Of a stretch of 64,000 nt of DNA, positions 24,947-35,115 are shown piece after piece. A program made the position numbers and the translations under genes. The stretch covers positions 1-64,000 of the forward strand of contig JBMNLS010000003.1 of the NCBI GenBank assembly GCA_050952935.1, read 5' to 3'. Positions within the stretch are counted from its first letter, which is position 1; each line of letters begins with the position of its first letter. Below the pieces are notes generated by a model. The model searched no databases, had not been told where the DNA came from, and saw only the letters and a list, made by a program, of their open reading frames with translations. Origin of the DNA: UBA6115 sp050952935 (GTDB lineage Bacteria; Bacillota; Clostridia; Christensenellales; Aristaeellaceae).

Positions 24947-25831
24947 ATGAGAAGAGGCAGTGAAGTATCCCCCCTGGCCTTGTTCATCCCCCTGCTGCTG
25001 ATTGGAGGATTCATCCGGCAAAAATCCAAAAAAGCCGGCGCAATTTATGACATCATCTGGTCGGGCGGCGTGCTGTTGTGGGGCGTCAGCGTGATGCAGG
25101 ATGGCGGTTCCATCGCGCTGTTTGGAAGCATCGAACTGCCGCCCATGGCGTTCATCGGCATCATGGCGCTGGTCATTTTCAGCGAAATTGCATCCCTCAT
25201 CAAAATCTCCAGGCAGGCGCCGCTGGAGGCAGAGGCAGAGAAGAAGCGGGTGGAGGAGCAACAGCAGGAGGTCATACGCATAGAATCCGCCGCTGAAAAG
25301 CTCGCCACCCCCGGCGAACTGTATATCGTGCACCGCCAGGGAATCATCGGCTCTGCCAACAAGATACAGCTTACCCTCAACGGCCGGGAGCTGCCAGCGC
25401 TTGGCAATGGCGAGATCGTTCGAACAAAATTGACCTTGGCTGACAACAGGCTGACTTCCGTATGCAGCGGGGTGCTGCAAAAAGAGATTAAATTTAACGC
25501 GCCCCCATCCGGCGCTATGCGCATTGATGTGGTATTAAAAGCCGGGAAAGGCATCCTGCTGGAGGAAAACCCGAACGTTCATTATCGGGAAATCCCGCCC
25601 GGAAAGAAGCGCGTACGCCCGGTCAATGTCGGCATGGCGCTGTGGAGCATCACCAATTTCTGGTGCTACCTGCTGGGAATCGTGCCGCTTCGGAAAACCC
25701 TGCGCGCCAGCAAGCATCCCTTTGATGACATCGCGCAGTTGCGGCTTAACAGCGCGAAAAAATGGAACCTGTGGATGACCGGCATTTTGATCGTGGCAAC
25801 GCTCACTTTCATTCTTCCCCGCCTTCGTTAA
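24947..25831 (+). CDS. Membrane protein of unknown function
   Basis: 294 aa. Hydrophobic segments at about 9-23, 34-52 and 64-87, then a charged coiled stretch (EAEKKRVEEQQQEVIRIESA), a soluble beta-rich part (about 120-215, GELYIVHRQGIIGSANKIQLTLNGRELPA) and two more membrane segments near 230-250 and 275-292. The soluble part would be cytoplasmic or external depending on topology. AAAGGAGG upstream; 15 nt after the previous gene, so co-translated. No family recognised. Confidence 0.65.
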   Translation: MRRGSEVSPLALFIPLLLIGGFIRQKSKKAGAIYDIIWSGGVLLWGVSVMQDGGSIALFGSIELPPMAFIGIMALVIFSEIASLIKISRQAPLEAEAEKKRVEEQQQEVIRIESAAEKLATPGELYIVHRQGIIGSANKIQLTLNGRELPALGNGEIVRTKLTLADNRLTSVCSGVLQKEIKFNAPPSGAMRIDVVLKAGKGILLEENPNVHYREIPPGKKRVRPVNVGMALWSITNFWCYLLGIVPLRKTLRASKHPFDDIAQLRLNSAKKWNLWMTGILIVATLTFILPRLR

Positions 25832-25892
25832 TTGAGTTAATCTATAGATACGGTTTTGTTATCAATTGATCACCACAAAGGAGGAAACCACC

Positions 25893-27227
25893 ATGACACG
25901 CATCCTGAGAACGCTTTCCCTGCTGCTGGCCCTCATCATGATAATGCCCCTGGCCAGCGCCCTGGCGCAGGAAACCACCTGGGACGAAGAACGGCTCAAC
26001 ACCTACCTGACCACCCTATCTGAAGAAAGCAAGGATCCCTGGCAAAAAGCCATCTACCAGGCAGGCGCTGAAAACCTGAGCCTGGATGGCGATGTGCTCA
26101 GCTTTTTCCTGCGCGGCTTCGCGCCCAATGTGAAATCCCTCCCCAAACAAAAGGAAGATCCGAAGGGCTGGCTTGCCGGGTTCTTCGCCAATATCAATGA
26201 ATACAGCCTGGAAGCGTCCCTGACATTGGCGGAAGGCGAGCCCACCAAAAACAGCGTGACCAAGCTGAAAAGCACCGTTAAAAACGCGGCAGCCAAAGCC
26301 AAGCAAGCCTTTGGACAGCAAACGGTTAAAACGGCGCTGCTGGATCTGCTCTTCCCCACCCCCTATAAGGACGCGGCCGCCCTCAAAAAAGGCGATGTCA
26401 GCCCCGCCTTTTACCAGTGGATAGACTGGATGGGCATGGAGGAGGCCAACGTGCAGGCGTATAGCGCCCTGCTGTATGCTCAGAATGGACGGCAGCTAAA
26501 CCTCAACAACGGCCCCCATGCGCTGGAATACAGCGTAAAAGCCACCGCCCCAACCCGCGTTCTTGCCGAGGGCGAGCAGGCGGTCATGGCCGTTGTCTCC
26601 AAAAAGTCCAAGGCCAACGCCATTGACCGTGAGCGGCTTCAGAGCATGTTTAATCAGGGGCTGCTGGAGGCTGCCGGCGCCCTGCGCAAAAGCGCCCGAG
26701 ACAAGCAGGTGTTTACCGCCAATGTGGATCAGCTGGCGCTGGGCAGCGCCGGTGCAGACTATGACAGCTTCCTGCAGGAGTTTACGCTGGCGAGCGCTTT
26801 TGACCAGTTTGAAGGCAAGGTGCGCGAGCTGCCCGATTATCCGGCGCTGGACTATCCCAAAAACGGCCGCATCTCCGGCAACACCTCCGGCACCAAGATC
26901 ATCATCAAGATCCCCAAGGATGAATACGCCCGCTATGTGCAGATCCGCAGCGCTTACAATGACAACCTGATCGTGGACCTGTTTGTCCGCCCCGGCGGCT
27001 CCGCCACCGTGCGCGCCCCCCAAGGGATGTGCTATCTGCTGATCGCCAGGGGAACCACCTGGTATGGCGAGGAGGCGCTGTTTGGCAAGGACAGCGTTCT
27101 GTCCAAAACCGATGACATCGACATCAAATCCGCCAAATATTACCATACCCTCACCCTGGGCGGCGTTAAAGACGAGGATGCCAACCTGAACAGCTGGGGC
27201 GCCAACAAGGACATGTTCAAAAAATAA
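25893..27227 (+). CDS. Secreted protein of unknown function
   Basis: 444 aa with signal peptide (ILRTLSLLLALIMIMPLASALA). The mature part begins with a helical region (LNTYLTTLSEESKDPWQKAI, LSFFLRGFAPNVKSLPKQK). The C-terminal 120 residues (NTSGTKIIIKIPKDEYARYV, RPGGSATVRAPQGMCYLLI) form a beta-domain found in other small-molecule-binding secreted proteins of Clostridia. ATG 25893 has AAAGGAGG 9 nt upstream; a TTG 27 nt earlier is not needed. Function unknown. Confidence 0.7.
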   Translation: MTRILRTLSLLLALIMIMPLASALAQETTWDEERLNTYLTTLSEESKDPWQKAIYQAGAENLSLDGDVLSFFLRGFAPNVKSLPKQKEDPKGWLAGFFANINEYSLEASLTLAEGEPTKNSVTKLKSTVKNAAAKAKQAFGQQTVKTALLDLLFPTPYKDAAALKKGDVSPAFYQWIDWMGMEEANVQAYSALLYAQNGRQLNLNNGPHALEYSVKATAPTRVLAEGEQAVMAVVSKKSKANAIDRERLQSMFNQGLLEAAGALRKSARDKQVFTANVDQLALGSAGADYDSFLQEFTLASAFDQFEGKVRELPDYPALDYPKNGRISGNTSGTKIIIKIPKDEYARYVQIRSAYNDNLIVDLFVRPGGSATVRAPQGMCYLLIARGTTWYGEEALFGKDSVLSKTDDIDIKSAKYYHTLTLGGVKDEDANLNSWGANKDMFKK

Positions 27228-27261
27228 GGACAAGGACGGTATGTAAAGGAGGTTGAATGCC

Positions 27262-28677
27262 ATGATCAAACGCCTGTTGATGCTGTGCCTTGTCATGATG
27301 TTCCTGCTGCCATGCGTTCAATCGGAAGGGATTGTTCCCCTTCCCCCTCCCCACAGGCTGGAACCTGTGGAATGGCTGGACAAGGATGCGGAATACACCC
27401 TGATCAGCCATAAAACCCCCATCATCGCCGCCCCCCTGATGCTGGCGCTGATGGGGGAAGGAAACGAAGGTGTCAGCTCCCATGCGGACACTGAACAAAT
27501 GACAGCCAGCGGTGAATCGCTGCAGGAACAAGGCCTCTATGTGCTGTCGGTTTCTCCGGACGGGCAGCGCACCCTGTTGAGCGAAGGAAACCAATTGTTT
27601 TTGCTGACGGGCAACACCCTGCGCGCCGTGGCGCTGAACCTGTCCCGCTGCGCCATCACCAAGCGGGAGGGCATGCGGCAGTCCATGCGCTACGCTTCCA
27701 TGAAGCCTACCCAGATGGTGGGAAGCGAAGGCTTCCGCTGGTCGCCGGATGGAAGGTATATCTGCCTTCTGAACGCCAGGCTGCCTTTAGTGCAGTTTCG
27801 CCCTATTCCGCTGATGCTGATCGATGCTGAGAAGGGAGAAATGTTCTCCATCAGGGCGTATGAGAAAGGCATGGGTATGGGAATTGCCACCGCCATGCAG
27901 GGGATGTTCAGCCCGGACAGCCAATATCTTTACTATACAGAGTATCTGGGTTTCTCCGCCAGGCTGTGCCGGTATGACCTAATTGGTGAAACCCATGAGC
28001 TGATAGCGGACACCCATCAGGATCTGTTGGCCTATCCGGCTATGGGAATGAACGAAAATGGCGACATCCTCTGCGTCATGGGCGCACGGGAAAACGCGCT
28101 GCTGACCTTCCGGGAAGGGGCTGGCGGCTGGGGCTTCACCCAGCAGGCGCTTCCCCGTCTGAGCGTTTCGCATTTCGCCGCATCCGGGCAGGGCGCCATC
28201 ATGGAGCTTCTCCCTGCCGACATGCAAACCTCCAAGGTACAGCTTGTGCGGTACAAAGGACAGATGTGGCATGTCACGGCGGAACAGAAGAGCTATGGCC
28301 TTCATTTTCTGCTGAGCACACCCGGTGAAACCACACAGGAAGCCCTTTCTGACATACAGCAAGGCGGCGATGAGGAGGATGCGCAGGCGCCTATCATCCG
28401 CCATGTTGCCATGTCCCCCAGCGGCAATCGTTACCTGCTGGTGACAGAATTGCAGGATGAGGAGAAGTCTCTCCGATTTATCCTGCTGAATCTTCAGCCA
28501 GAGGAGTCACTGGCCGAGGTCGTGCTGCCGGAAGAGGCGGAAACCTCCCTGCCATTCATTCAGCGCAACAATCCCAGGTATCCAGCGGGCATCACCTTCC
28601 TTTCAGAGGATCTGCTGCTGGTACCTGGGAAAAACCACACACAGCTGTATCGCCTGGTGTGCGACAACCCATTTTAA
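27262..28677 (+). CDS. Secreted beta-propeller-like protein
   Basis: 471 aa with signal peptide (LLMLCLVMMFLLPCVQS). Repeated motifs of the TolB/WD40-like type are seen: LYVLSVSPDGQRTLLSEG, FRWSPDGRYICLLNARL, MFSPDSQYLYYTEYLG, HVAMSPSGNRYLLVTEL. A propeller of six or seven blades, probably a binding platform outside the cell. ATG 27262 is preferred, with AAAGGAGG upstream. Same operon, 34 nt after the previous gene. Partner unknown. Confidence 0.7.
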   Translation: MIKRLLMLCLVMMFLLPCVQSEGIVPLPPPHRLEPVEWLDKDAEYTLISHKTPIIAAPLMLALMGEGNEGVSSHADTEQMTASGESLQEQGLYVLSVSPDGQRTLLSEGNQLFLLTGNTLRAVALNLSRCAITKREGMRQSMRYASMKPTQMVGSEGFRWSPDGRYICLLNARLPLVQFRPIPLMLIDAEKGEMFSIRAYEKGMGMGIATAMQGMFSPDSQYLYYTEYLGFSARLCRYDLIGETHELIADTHQDLLAYPAMGMNENGDILCVMGARENALLTFREGAGGWGFTQQALPRLSVSHFAASGQGAIMELLPADMQTSKVQLVRYKGQMWHVTAEQKSYGLHFLLSTPGETTQEALSDIQQGGDEEDAQAPIIRHVAMSPSGNRYLLVTELQDEEKSLRFILLNLQPEESLAEVVLPEEAETSLPFIQRNNPRYPAGITFLSEDLLLVPGKNHTQLYRLVCDNPF

Positions 28678-28696
28678 TAATCAGGAGGATGGAATC

Positions 28697-30127
28697 ATGA
28701 AAAGAACATTGGCATGGCTGCTTTGCAGCCTGCTATTGCTGGGTGCCTGCACCGCCAGCGCTGCCAGCCCCCAGGACATGTTTGCCCGCGGCCACGCGCT
28801 GAAATGGGCTATGACGCTAAGCCCGGACGCGGATGCGCTGCTTGCCCTGCTGCAAGGGGATACGCCGCTGTCTAATGAGCTCCCGGAGGCCTTCACCCAA
28901 GAAGCATCGGAACCATTAAAAACCCTTTCGAAGGGCATCGGCGACCTGCGCCTGGGCGGCTCCTTTGTGCCCTGGGCCCTCTCCTTGTCCCTGGGTACCG
29001 ACCAGGCAGAGATCGCTTCCGCCAGCCTGTGGGCGGACGCCAAAACCGGGGGCAACGGCCTCACCACCGATCTGTTGGACTGCCTGTTCTTCCTGCCCCA
29101 GGACAAGGTGAAGCCCGTCCTGGAACAGGCAGACCGTCTTCTTCCCCTGGACATTCCCGGCCTCATCAGCCCTTACCTGATTTTGCTCAGGGATGGGGCA
29201 AATGAGCTGCTGGATGGAAAAGCGGCGGAACGGGGCAGCTACATTATGGGGGAGCTGGGCGAATTTGACAAAAAGGTCAGCACGATCATCACCACCCATG
29301 ACGCGGCCCGGATGCTAAGGCCCCTTCTGGCGGCCTTTGAAGGCGACTTTGCCCTGCAAACGGCCATCAGCCAAATCGTGCACATTTCCAAACTGCTTCA
29401 GGATGATCCCTTAGCGCAAGGTTCTGTCAACGCTGAAATAAGCAGAGGCCTGAAGAATTTCATTGCCGAAACCCTGTCCCAGGAGGAAGAAGACCTGCTG
29501 GAGCTCTCCGCCTATGGCCGGGAGGGGCTGGACAGCCTGTGCTATGTGATCGATACCGCCCGGGTACAGGAGAATGTGGCTTTGCGTCTGGCTATCCTGC
29601 CGGGGGAAAAACAGGGCGGCCTGATTTTGACAGCAGGCGACGGATACAAGCTTGATGGGGCCGGCACGCCCCAGGGGGTGGACTGGGAAAAGGTACGCGC
29701 GCAGGCCATGGAGGTCAGCAGCCAGCCAATGGAGGAAAGCGCTCACCTTGCGCTCCAATATGCCACGGCTGAAGGCGAACCGCTGGCCCTGTCCCTCTGG
29801 GCGTATTCCGCCGGCATTCCCCTGTTTGGCGTGACAGCCGAACATCAGGCGCAAGAATCCCAGCCGAATCTGTCTGAAACCACCGCCAAGCTATCGGTTT
29901 TTGGCAAGGAACCGGTGCTTTCTTTCACCTTCACCCTTCAGGAAACGGACGCCCTGCCCGCCCTGCCGGATACAAACAACTGGCCGGTGCTGTCGCTGAC
30001 GGATGATGATCTGGAAAACAAGGTGGACATCGGCAATCTGCCCACCCTGCTGCTGCGGCGCTTTTCCATGGCCTTCCCGGACACCGCGGAGGAACTGATC
30101 AAGGCTGTTCAGGCCTTTGATCAATAA
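28697..30127 (+). CDS. Lipoprotein of unknown function
   Basis: 476 aa. The signal peptide ends in a lipobox, LLLLGAC, so Cys 22 would be lipidated and the protein held on the outer face of the membrane. The mature part is helical in its first half (ADALLALLQGDTPLSNEL, LLDCLFFLPQDKVKPVLEQA), then beta-rich. Spacing of 19 nt to the previous gene and an AGGAGG site indicate the same operon. It is the clearest anchored product of the plus operon. No catalytic motif recognised. Confidence 0.7.
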   Translation: MKRTLAWLLCSLLLLGACTASAASPQDMFARGHALKWAMTLSPDADALLALLQGDTPLSNELPEAFTQEASEPLKTLSKGIGDLRLGGSFVPWALSLSLGTDQAEIASASLWADAKTGGNGLTTDLLDCLFFLPQDKVKPVLEQADRLLPLDIPGLISPYLILLRDGANELLDGKAAERGSYIMGELGEFDKKVSTIITTHDAARMLRPLLAAFEGDFALQTAISQIVHISKLLQDDPLAQGSVNAEISRGLKNFIAETLSQEEEDLLELSAYGREGLDSLCYVIDTARVQENVALRLAILPGEKQGGLILTAGDGYKLDGAGTPQGVDWEKVRAQAMEVSSQPMEESAHLALQYATAEGEPLALSLWAYSAGIPLFGVTAEHQAQESQPNLSETTAKLSVFGKEPVLSFTFTLQETDALPALPDTNNWPVLSLTDDDLENKVDIGNLPTLLLRRFSMAFPDTAEELIKAVQAFDQ

Positions 30128-30142
30128 GGAGGCAATCATTAA

Positions 30143-30709
30143 ATGAAACGCATCATTCCGTTTTTGCTTGTTCTTTCCATCTTGCTTTCAGGCTTGACCG
30201 CTTTGTCGGAATCCGCAGCAGAGCCTGCGCCACTGCCGGGCATGACCGTGACCAGCGCCGCCATCACGGATGGAGCGATGGGACTGCCCTACGGGGCAAA
30301 GGGAAAGCAGTTCATCAAAAAAAGCATCCCCTCGCTTTCACTGCCTTTGACAATCAGCGATATTCCAAAAGGCGCCGCCGCCCTTGCCATCACCATGATC
30401 GACCCGGACGGAGGCGATTGGGTGCATTGGCTGGTGGCCAACATCCCTGTTGATGATACAACCTGTGAAATCCCCGAAAACGCAAGCATTGACTGGCCAG
30501 AAGACATCATCCAGGGCAAAAATGATTTTGGAACGGTCGGATATGGCGGCCCTACGCCGCCATCCGGGGTGCACAACTATGTCATCACCGTTTACGCGCT
30601 GTCTGAACCGCTTAAGCTGAAAACCGGCTTTAAGCTGCCGCAAATGCAGAAACAGCTCAAAGACAAAGTGCTGGCAGAAGCGACGGTTACGGGAACATAT
30701 GCAAGATAA
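30143..30709 (+). CDS. Secreted YbhB/YbcL-family (PEBP) protein
   Basis: 188 aa. Signal peptide (IIPFLLVLSILLSGLTALS) followed by a phosphatidylethanolamine-binding-protein fold: IDPDGGDWVHWLVANIP holds the conserved DPD...W.HW motif, and GTVGYGGPTPPSGVHNYVITVYAL the GY.GPxPPxG.H.Y signature. Family members bind anions or phospho-ligands in a small pocket; in eukaryotes they inhibit Raf kinase, in bacteria the role is unclear. Its export here and its company with two Ser/Thr kinases are notable, but since it is outside the cell it cannot meet the kinase domains. Confidence 0.88.
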   Translation: MKRIIPFLLVLSILLSGLTALSESAAEPAPLPGMTVTSAAITDGAMGLPYGAKGKQFIKKSIPSLSLPLTISDIPKGAAALAITMIDPDGGDWVHWLVANIPVDDTTCEIPENASIDWPEDIIQGKNDFGTVGYGGPTPPSGVHNYVITVYALSEPLKLKTGFKLPQMQKQLKDKVLAEATVTGTYAR

Positions 30710-30739
30710 AATACAATAAAGAATAGGAGTATCCTTACG

Positions 30740-31660
30740 ATGAAAAAAATTTGTTCTCTGTTTTTGGCGCTATGTCTGCTGGCTGTTTTGCCCGCGTTAG
30801 CGCAGGGCATTCTTCCACAGCTGGCGGGTCAGCTCACCGCCATCAGCCTGCACAGCGTAACGGCGAAGGAGCCTGACAAATCATTTGAACTGCGCGGTAG
30901 TCCAGGCAGCGTCTGTTTTTCGTATAACGGGGTGGATAGCTTTCTGTATGAGCAGTTCAGCATCGCCCTGGGGAAGGAAGGGTATGCCCTTGATGCGCAT
31001 GAAACCACCCCGGACGGTGTAAGCAAACTGACCGTGACCAAAGGAGAGATTTCCCTCGTAATTGAGTACGATCAAAACAACAAAACGATGTCCGTTAATT
31101 ATCCGCCCAATGTCAGCCCCGCTGAGGCGGAAAAATACGGGTCTTACACAGAAGTAAAGGACAGCGAAAGAATCAAAACTGAAAAAGACATCACTGTCAT
31201 CATAAAAGGCTGGCAGAAATTGAATAAATGGCAAGAAAAACAGTACGATCGTAACTGGATCCCCGCGAAGAGGAGCATTGTCACCTATGAGCCGGAAGAA
31301 GGAAAACAATGGGTGATGTTCAGCTTTGCTGTTGAGAATTGCAAGCTTGGAGATGCTGCCTTTGAACAGATGATCAATTGCAGGCTGCATCTTGGTGAAG
31401 ACGAAACGGAAGCGCGGGTAGCGGGGATCTTGACCTACCCAAACCCCGGTGTGCCACAGCTGGATCCCGGGGATCCCGGAAGCGATGCCCCGCAGGTTGC
31501 GGGCAATGGCGTGGGGTATTTTAGCTGCGCTTTTCTTTTAAACGACGATCAGATGAAAAACCTCGACGACATCGCCATCACCTTTTCAGATTTGCTGTGC
31601 AGAACCCGTTATGTTTATTATCCTGCCCAGAATTCCCCATTAACAGACGATATTCAGTAA
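30740..31660 (+). CDS. Secreted protein of unknown function
   Basis: 306 aa with signal peptide (ICSLFLALCLLAVLPALAQG). Residues 25-125 form one beta-rich part; from about 150 a second part resembles DUF4352-like telokin/Ig folds (WVMFSFAVENCKLGDAAFEQ). TAGGAG precedes the ATG; 30 nt after the PEBP gene. No motif points to an enzyme. Confidence 0.65.
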   Translation: MKKICSLFLALCLLAVLPALAQGILPQLAGQLTAISLHSVTAKEPDKSFELRGSPGSVCFSYNGVDSFLYEQFSIALGKEGYALDAHETTPDGVSKLTVTKGEISLVIEYDQNNKTMSVNYPPNVSPAEAEKYGSYTEVKDSERIKTEKDITVIIKGWQKLNKWQEKQYDRNWIPAKRSIVTYEPEEGKQWVMFSFAVENCKLGDAAFEQMINCRLHLGEDETEARVAGILTYPNPGVPQLDPGDPGSDAPQVAGNGVGYFSCAFLLNDDQMKNLDDIAITFSDLLCRTRYVYYPAQNSPLTDDIQ

Positions 31661-31708
31661 GGATAGAACATTATGTATGCCCCGAAAAAGATAAAAGGAG
31701 AAATAAAA

Positions 31709-32725
31709 ATGAAGAAAATAGTCTGCCTTCTCATGAGCCTGTTGCTGATCCTGTCGCTGCCAGCGGCCCTTGCCATTGAAACAGGGGAGTATACCTGGCA
31801 AAACTACACCGTTCAGCTTGTGGAAATCGAGGAAAAACCGTTTTTTGCTCCTGCCGACATGAAAGAAGGTGAGCGGCCTCTGAGCATTGTGCTGGAGGCG
31901 CCCAAAGCAGTGGCGCTTGACAACGCCTTATCCCACGCTATGTACAAATCCGCCTGCCTGATGGATGAAAGCGGCCGGGTTTATAAACCCGGCGTGCTGA
32001 TGACAAAGGAAAACACCTTCACCTATCTCTTTGCCATACCCAAGGAGCTGGACAGCGCGTCGCTGTGTCTAACATTTGAAGGAGAGGCTCCCGCATCCGA
32101 TGCCCTGAAAGCTTTTGTGGGCGATTGGGAAGGGCAAAGCGGCGACATTCACCTGACCTTTACCGTCAACGAGGATGGGAGCGGCCAATATATCTTTGAG
32201 CAATCCGGCTATCGTGAAAGCTACCCGGTGCGTCTGAGCGCGGATGACCATACCTTCATTGTAGACATTCCCTCAAAAAACGCACTGTCCATCACCGACT
32301 GCAGGGGCGTCTGGCAGTATGAGGATGAGGCGCTAAAGCTGGATGTGGTCACCACATTCGCGAACAGGCGGCAGTTTAAGTTCAGCATCCCCTGCCGGCG
32401 GGTAGAAAAAAAGGCTGTTCTGGAGGAATATATCGGCAAATGGAGGGGTTCAAGCGGAAACATCACGCTGACCTTTGAAATCGGCGCAGACAGCCGGGCA
32501 AAGTTCACCTTCCAGCAAGGCCAATATGCCGAAAGCAATGAGGTGGCGCTGTCGGTGGAAGACGGAACATTTCAGGTTGAAATACCCGCGGACGATGCTA
32601 CGACAAAATCCTGCGGCGGCAGCTATTCCTACGAAAACGGCGTGCTGACTGTCAGCGTGCGGATCGTGTTTAAAAACGGTAGAGATTTCGCCTATACCGT
32701 GCCATGCAAGAGGGTTTCGGAATAA
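31709..32725 (+). CDS. Secreted protein with two C-terminal lipocalin-like repeats
   Basis: 338 aa with signal peptide (IVCLLMSLLLILSLPAALA). After a first domain to about 125, two repeats of about 95 residues follow: FVGDWEGQSGDIHLTFTV to IPCRRVEKK, and YIGKWRGSSGNITLTFEI to VPCKRVSE. Both start GxWxGxSGxIxLTF and end PCxRV, so they arose by duplication; the pattern resembles small beta-barrel (lipocalin-like/META-like) folds. ATG 31709 with AAAAGGAG upstream is chosen over one 36 nt earlier. Last gene of the plus operon, meeting the kinase gene tail to tail 14 bp away. Confidence 0.7.
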   Translation: MKKIVCLLMSLLLILSLPAALAIETGEYTWQNYTVQLVEIEEKPFFAPADMKEGERPLSIVLEAPKAVALDNALSHAMYKSACLMDESGRVYKPGVLMTKENTFTYLFAIPKELDSASLCLTFEGEAPASDALKAFVGDWEGQSGDIHLTFTVNEDGSGQYIFEQSGYRESYPVRLSADDHTFIVDIPSKNALSITDCRGVWQYEDEALKLDVVTTFANRRQFKFSIPCRRVEKKAVLEEYIGKWRGSSGNITLTFEIGADSRAKFTFQQGQYAESNEVALSVEDGTFQVEIPADDATTKSCGGSYSYENGVLTVSVRIVFKNGRDFAYTVPCKRVSE

Positions 32726-32739
32726 TACGGATTCCGGCT

Positions 32740-35115
32740 TTATTGCGTCGTCGCGCCTTCAGGCGCAACAAGCGCCGCCAGGCCTGCCGGCAAGGGGCAG
32801 GCACTGAAACCGGGCGCTGAAACAAATAATTGTTCTTCTCCAAGGCGCAGGGCCTCCAGGAGGCCCTCGCCTTTTTGTATGGCTTCCATGGGCAGCGGCA
32901 CGATGCCCTCCAGCATCCCGCCCCGGGTGACATTGGCGCCGATGGCTGCGGTGCCCAGGGCATAGGCGCAGCTGCTGACGCGGCCAGAGCGGGTGAGCAT
33001 GTGGACGATGCCGCCCGGGGCAAAGGTTTCCTGATAATCCCGCGCCTTGATGATGCTGGCGCTGTAACACCGGGTGATGATGCCCTTATCGCAAAAGCCC
33101 GTGATGCCTGCCGTGATGCAGTTGCCCTCCAGCTCTCCCGCGAAGCCGCACAGGGTGATAAAGCCGCTGCTCATGCCCACCAGGCCGCCGGCCAGGTTCT
33201 CCCCCTTGTCAAAGCTGTTGTTGGTGGCCATGCGCACCCAGGCGCTGGCAAAGCAGCCCCGTATCATGCCGGCCTGGTTGATGCCCACCAGGCCACCAAC
33301 ACCGGAATCATACCCTACATCCGCATAAACACTGCCGCCAAAAGCCGCGCAATCCTCCGTCAGCCCACCCGCCTGCCAGCCGATCAGGCTGCCTGTGCCG
33401 CCATAAGCCGCCTGGGCGGCCAGAATGGTGGGGTCTTTTAAAATAACGCGGCGGATGAAAGCATGCTCCGTTTTGCCAAAAAGCCCGGCACAGCCCGTTA
33501 CATTCTGCTGCACCTTGAGCCCTTTGATGATGTGCCCCCGGCCATCCAAACTGCCTGTAAAAGGATAGCGTTCGTCTCCAATGGGCGTCCATTTGGCAAT
33601 GCCTGATAAATCAATGTCAGCGGCCAGCGCATACTGGCCATTCAGGTTATGGCGGATGGCATCCAATTCCCCGGCGGTATGGATAAGCACAGGGTTTTCC
33701 GCCTCAGGCGCTGAAAGCAGGATGGTAACATCCGCCGTGCCATGGGCGTTAGCGCATTTCCCCATCAACAGGTGGCTGGATCCAGAATTCAGGGCTTCCT
33801 CCAGCGCCAGCATCCAACGGTTTCCTTCCTTCCTGATGTTCACCCCTTCCGCCGGATGTGTCCATATAAACTGATCGGTTTGCTCAAAGGGCAGGGGAAT
33901 GGGGTGGCTGATGTCCGCCAGGCGGAGCTCCGTCAGCTCCGGCGCGATGGGCGCAAGGTCCAGGTTCAGCGCATGGCTTTGCCCATCCTCCCGGCTTAGT
34001 ATGGGAGCTTTTACAGCCACCTCCCGGTTGCCCTCCGCTGCGCGCAAAACATGCTCCCGGAAGGGAAAGACTGAAAGCATCGCCTGTCCCTGAGGGCCGG
34101 GCACATACCAATGGGTTCCATCCGCAGATACCACGCAATCGGTATACGGCTTGCCATCTTTGAGGGCTTGAAGCGTGACAGGCAGCAGCATGTTTTCCTC
34201 CTGCTCCCGCCTGTCGGCAGAAAGGGGCGGGGGTAAGGCGGCGGGCGAATCGGGGATTTTTAACAGCAGCGTAACCGCCGCTAAACCGCCCGCAACCACC
34301 AGCAGGGCAGTCAAAGCGATCACCAGCGTTTCCCGGCGTGAAAGGGGGTTCAGCATCCTTTTCAGGGCATGCTCAAGCCGCTGCACATTGGCATAGCGCT
34401 GCCCCGGTTCCAGGCGTGTGCATTTACGGATGATAGCTTGTAGCTGCTGATCAGGGGCTGTGCCGTGCACATCTCCGGTGCTCAGGTACGCCATCAAACG
34501 GCCCAGGGAAAAAATATCGCTGCGTGGGTCGGTATCCCGGAAGCCCAGGTGCTCGGGCGAAGCATAGGGAAAGCTTCCCATAAGCCGGGTATCCCTGTCC
34601 TTTTGCTGATGCTTTTCCCGGGCGATGCCAAAATCAATCAGGCTTAATTTGCCATTGGCGGTGAGCACGATGTTTTCTGCCTTGATGTCCTTAAAAATAA
34701 TGGGCGGCTCCTGCTGGTGCAGGTAGCCCAGGACCGAACACAAGGACAGAGCGATTTCCGCTGTGCGGCGGGGGGTGAAGCAGCCATCCCGCTCTACTAG
34801 GGCACTCAGGGTTTCCCCCTGGGCAAAGCTGCGCAGCAAATAGTCTCTTCCGCCCTCCTGCGCAAAAGCGATGGCCCTGGGGATGCTTTCATGGGACAAT
34901 TTTTGAAGCAGTTCATGCTCCCGCGCGGCATCATCGGCGCTGTTTGCGTCCGTCCATTTGAGGATGACTTTGTCACCGCTGAGGAGATCCTGCGCGGCGT
35001 ACACTTCCCGGTGTTCGCCTCCGGCCAGCAGGGCAAGCAATGTCACCCTATCCCGCAGCTCTTCAGGCAGGTAAAGAAATGCTGTGTCAAGGCTGCTGCC
35101 ATTGCTCACTGCCAT
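32740..35115 (-). CDS. Transmembrane Ser/Thr protein kinase with extracellular GLUG-type repeats
   Basis: About 791 aa. Kinase domain about 25-260: the ATP-binding Lys is kept (VILKW, Lys 54 counting from a GTG 3 nt upstream), DFG (162-164) and SPEH are present, but the catalytic loop reads FKDIKAEN instead of HRDxKxxN, so His and Arg are replaced. TM at about 264-286. External part: 300-480 a beta domain shared with the next gene upstream; about 490-720 GLUG-like repeats (NGQYALAADIDLSGIAKW, FTGSLDGRGHIIKGLKV, AGLFGKTEHAFIRRVIL, GSLIGWQAGGLTEDCAAFGG) that should form a beta-helix. The start is uncertain among GTG 35118, ATG 35115 and GTG 35109; GGGAGG favours the last two. Confidence 0.83.
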   Translation of the reverse strand: MAVSNGSSLDTAFLYLPEELRDRVTLLALLAGGEHREVYAAQDLLSGDKVILKWTDANSADDAAREHELLQKLSHESIPRAIAFAQEGGRDYLLRSFAQGETLSALVERDGCFTPRRTAEIALSLCSVLGYLHQQEPPIIFKDIKAENIVLTANGKLSLIDFGIAREKHQQKDRDTRLMGSFPYASPEHLGFRDTDPRSDIFSLGRLMAYLSTGDVHGTAPDQQLQAIIRKCTRLEPGQRYANVQRLEHALKRMLNPLSRRETLVIALTALLVVAGGLAAVTLLLKIPDSPAALPPPLSADRREQEENMLLPVTLQALKDGKPYTDCVVSADGTHWYVPGPQGQAMLSVFPFREHVLRAAEGNREVAVKAPILSREDGQSHALNLDLAPIAPELTELRLADISHPIPLPFEQTDQFIWTHPAEGVNIRKEGNRWMLALEEALNSGSSHLLMGKCANAHGTADVTILLSAPEAENPVLIHTAGELDAIRHNLNGQYALAADIDLSGIAKWTPIGDERYPFTGSLDGRGHIIKGLKVQQNVTGCAGLFGKTEHAFIRRVILKDPTILAAQAAYGGTGSLIGWQAGGLTEDCAAFGGSVYADVGYDSGVGGLVGINQAGMIRGCFASAWVRMATNNSFDKGENLAGGLVGMSSGFITLCGFAGELEGNCITAGITGFCDKGIITRCYSASIIKARDYQETFAPGGIVHMLTRSGRVSSCAYALGTAAIGANVTRGGMLEGIVPLPMEAIQKGEGLLEALRLGEEQLFVSAPGFSACPLPAGLAALVAPEGATTQ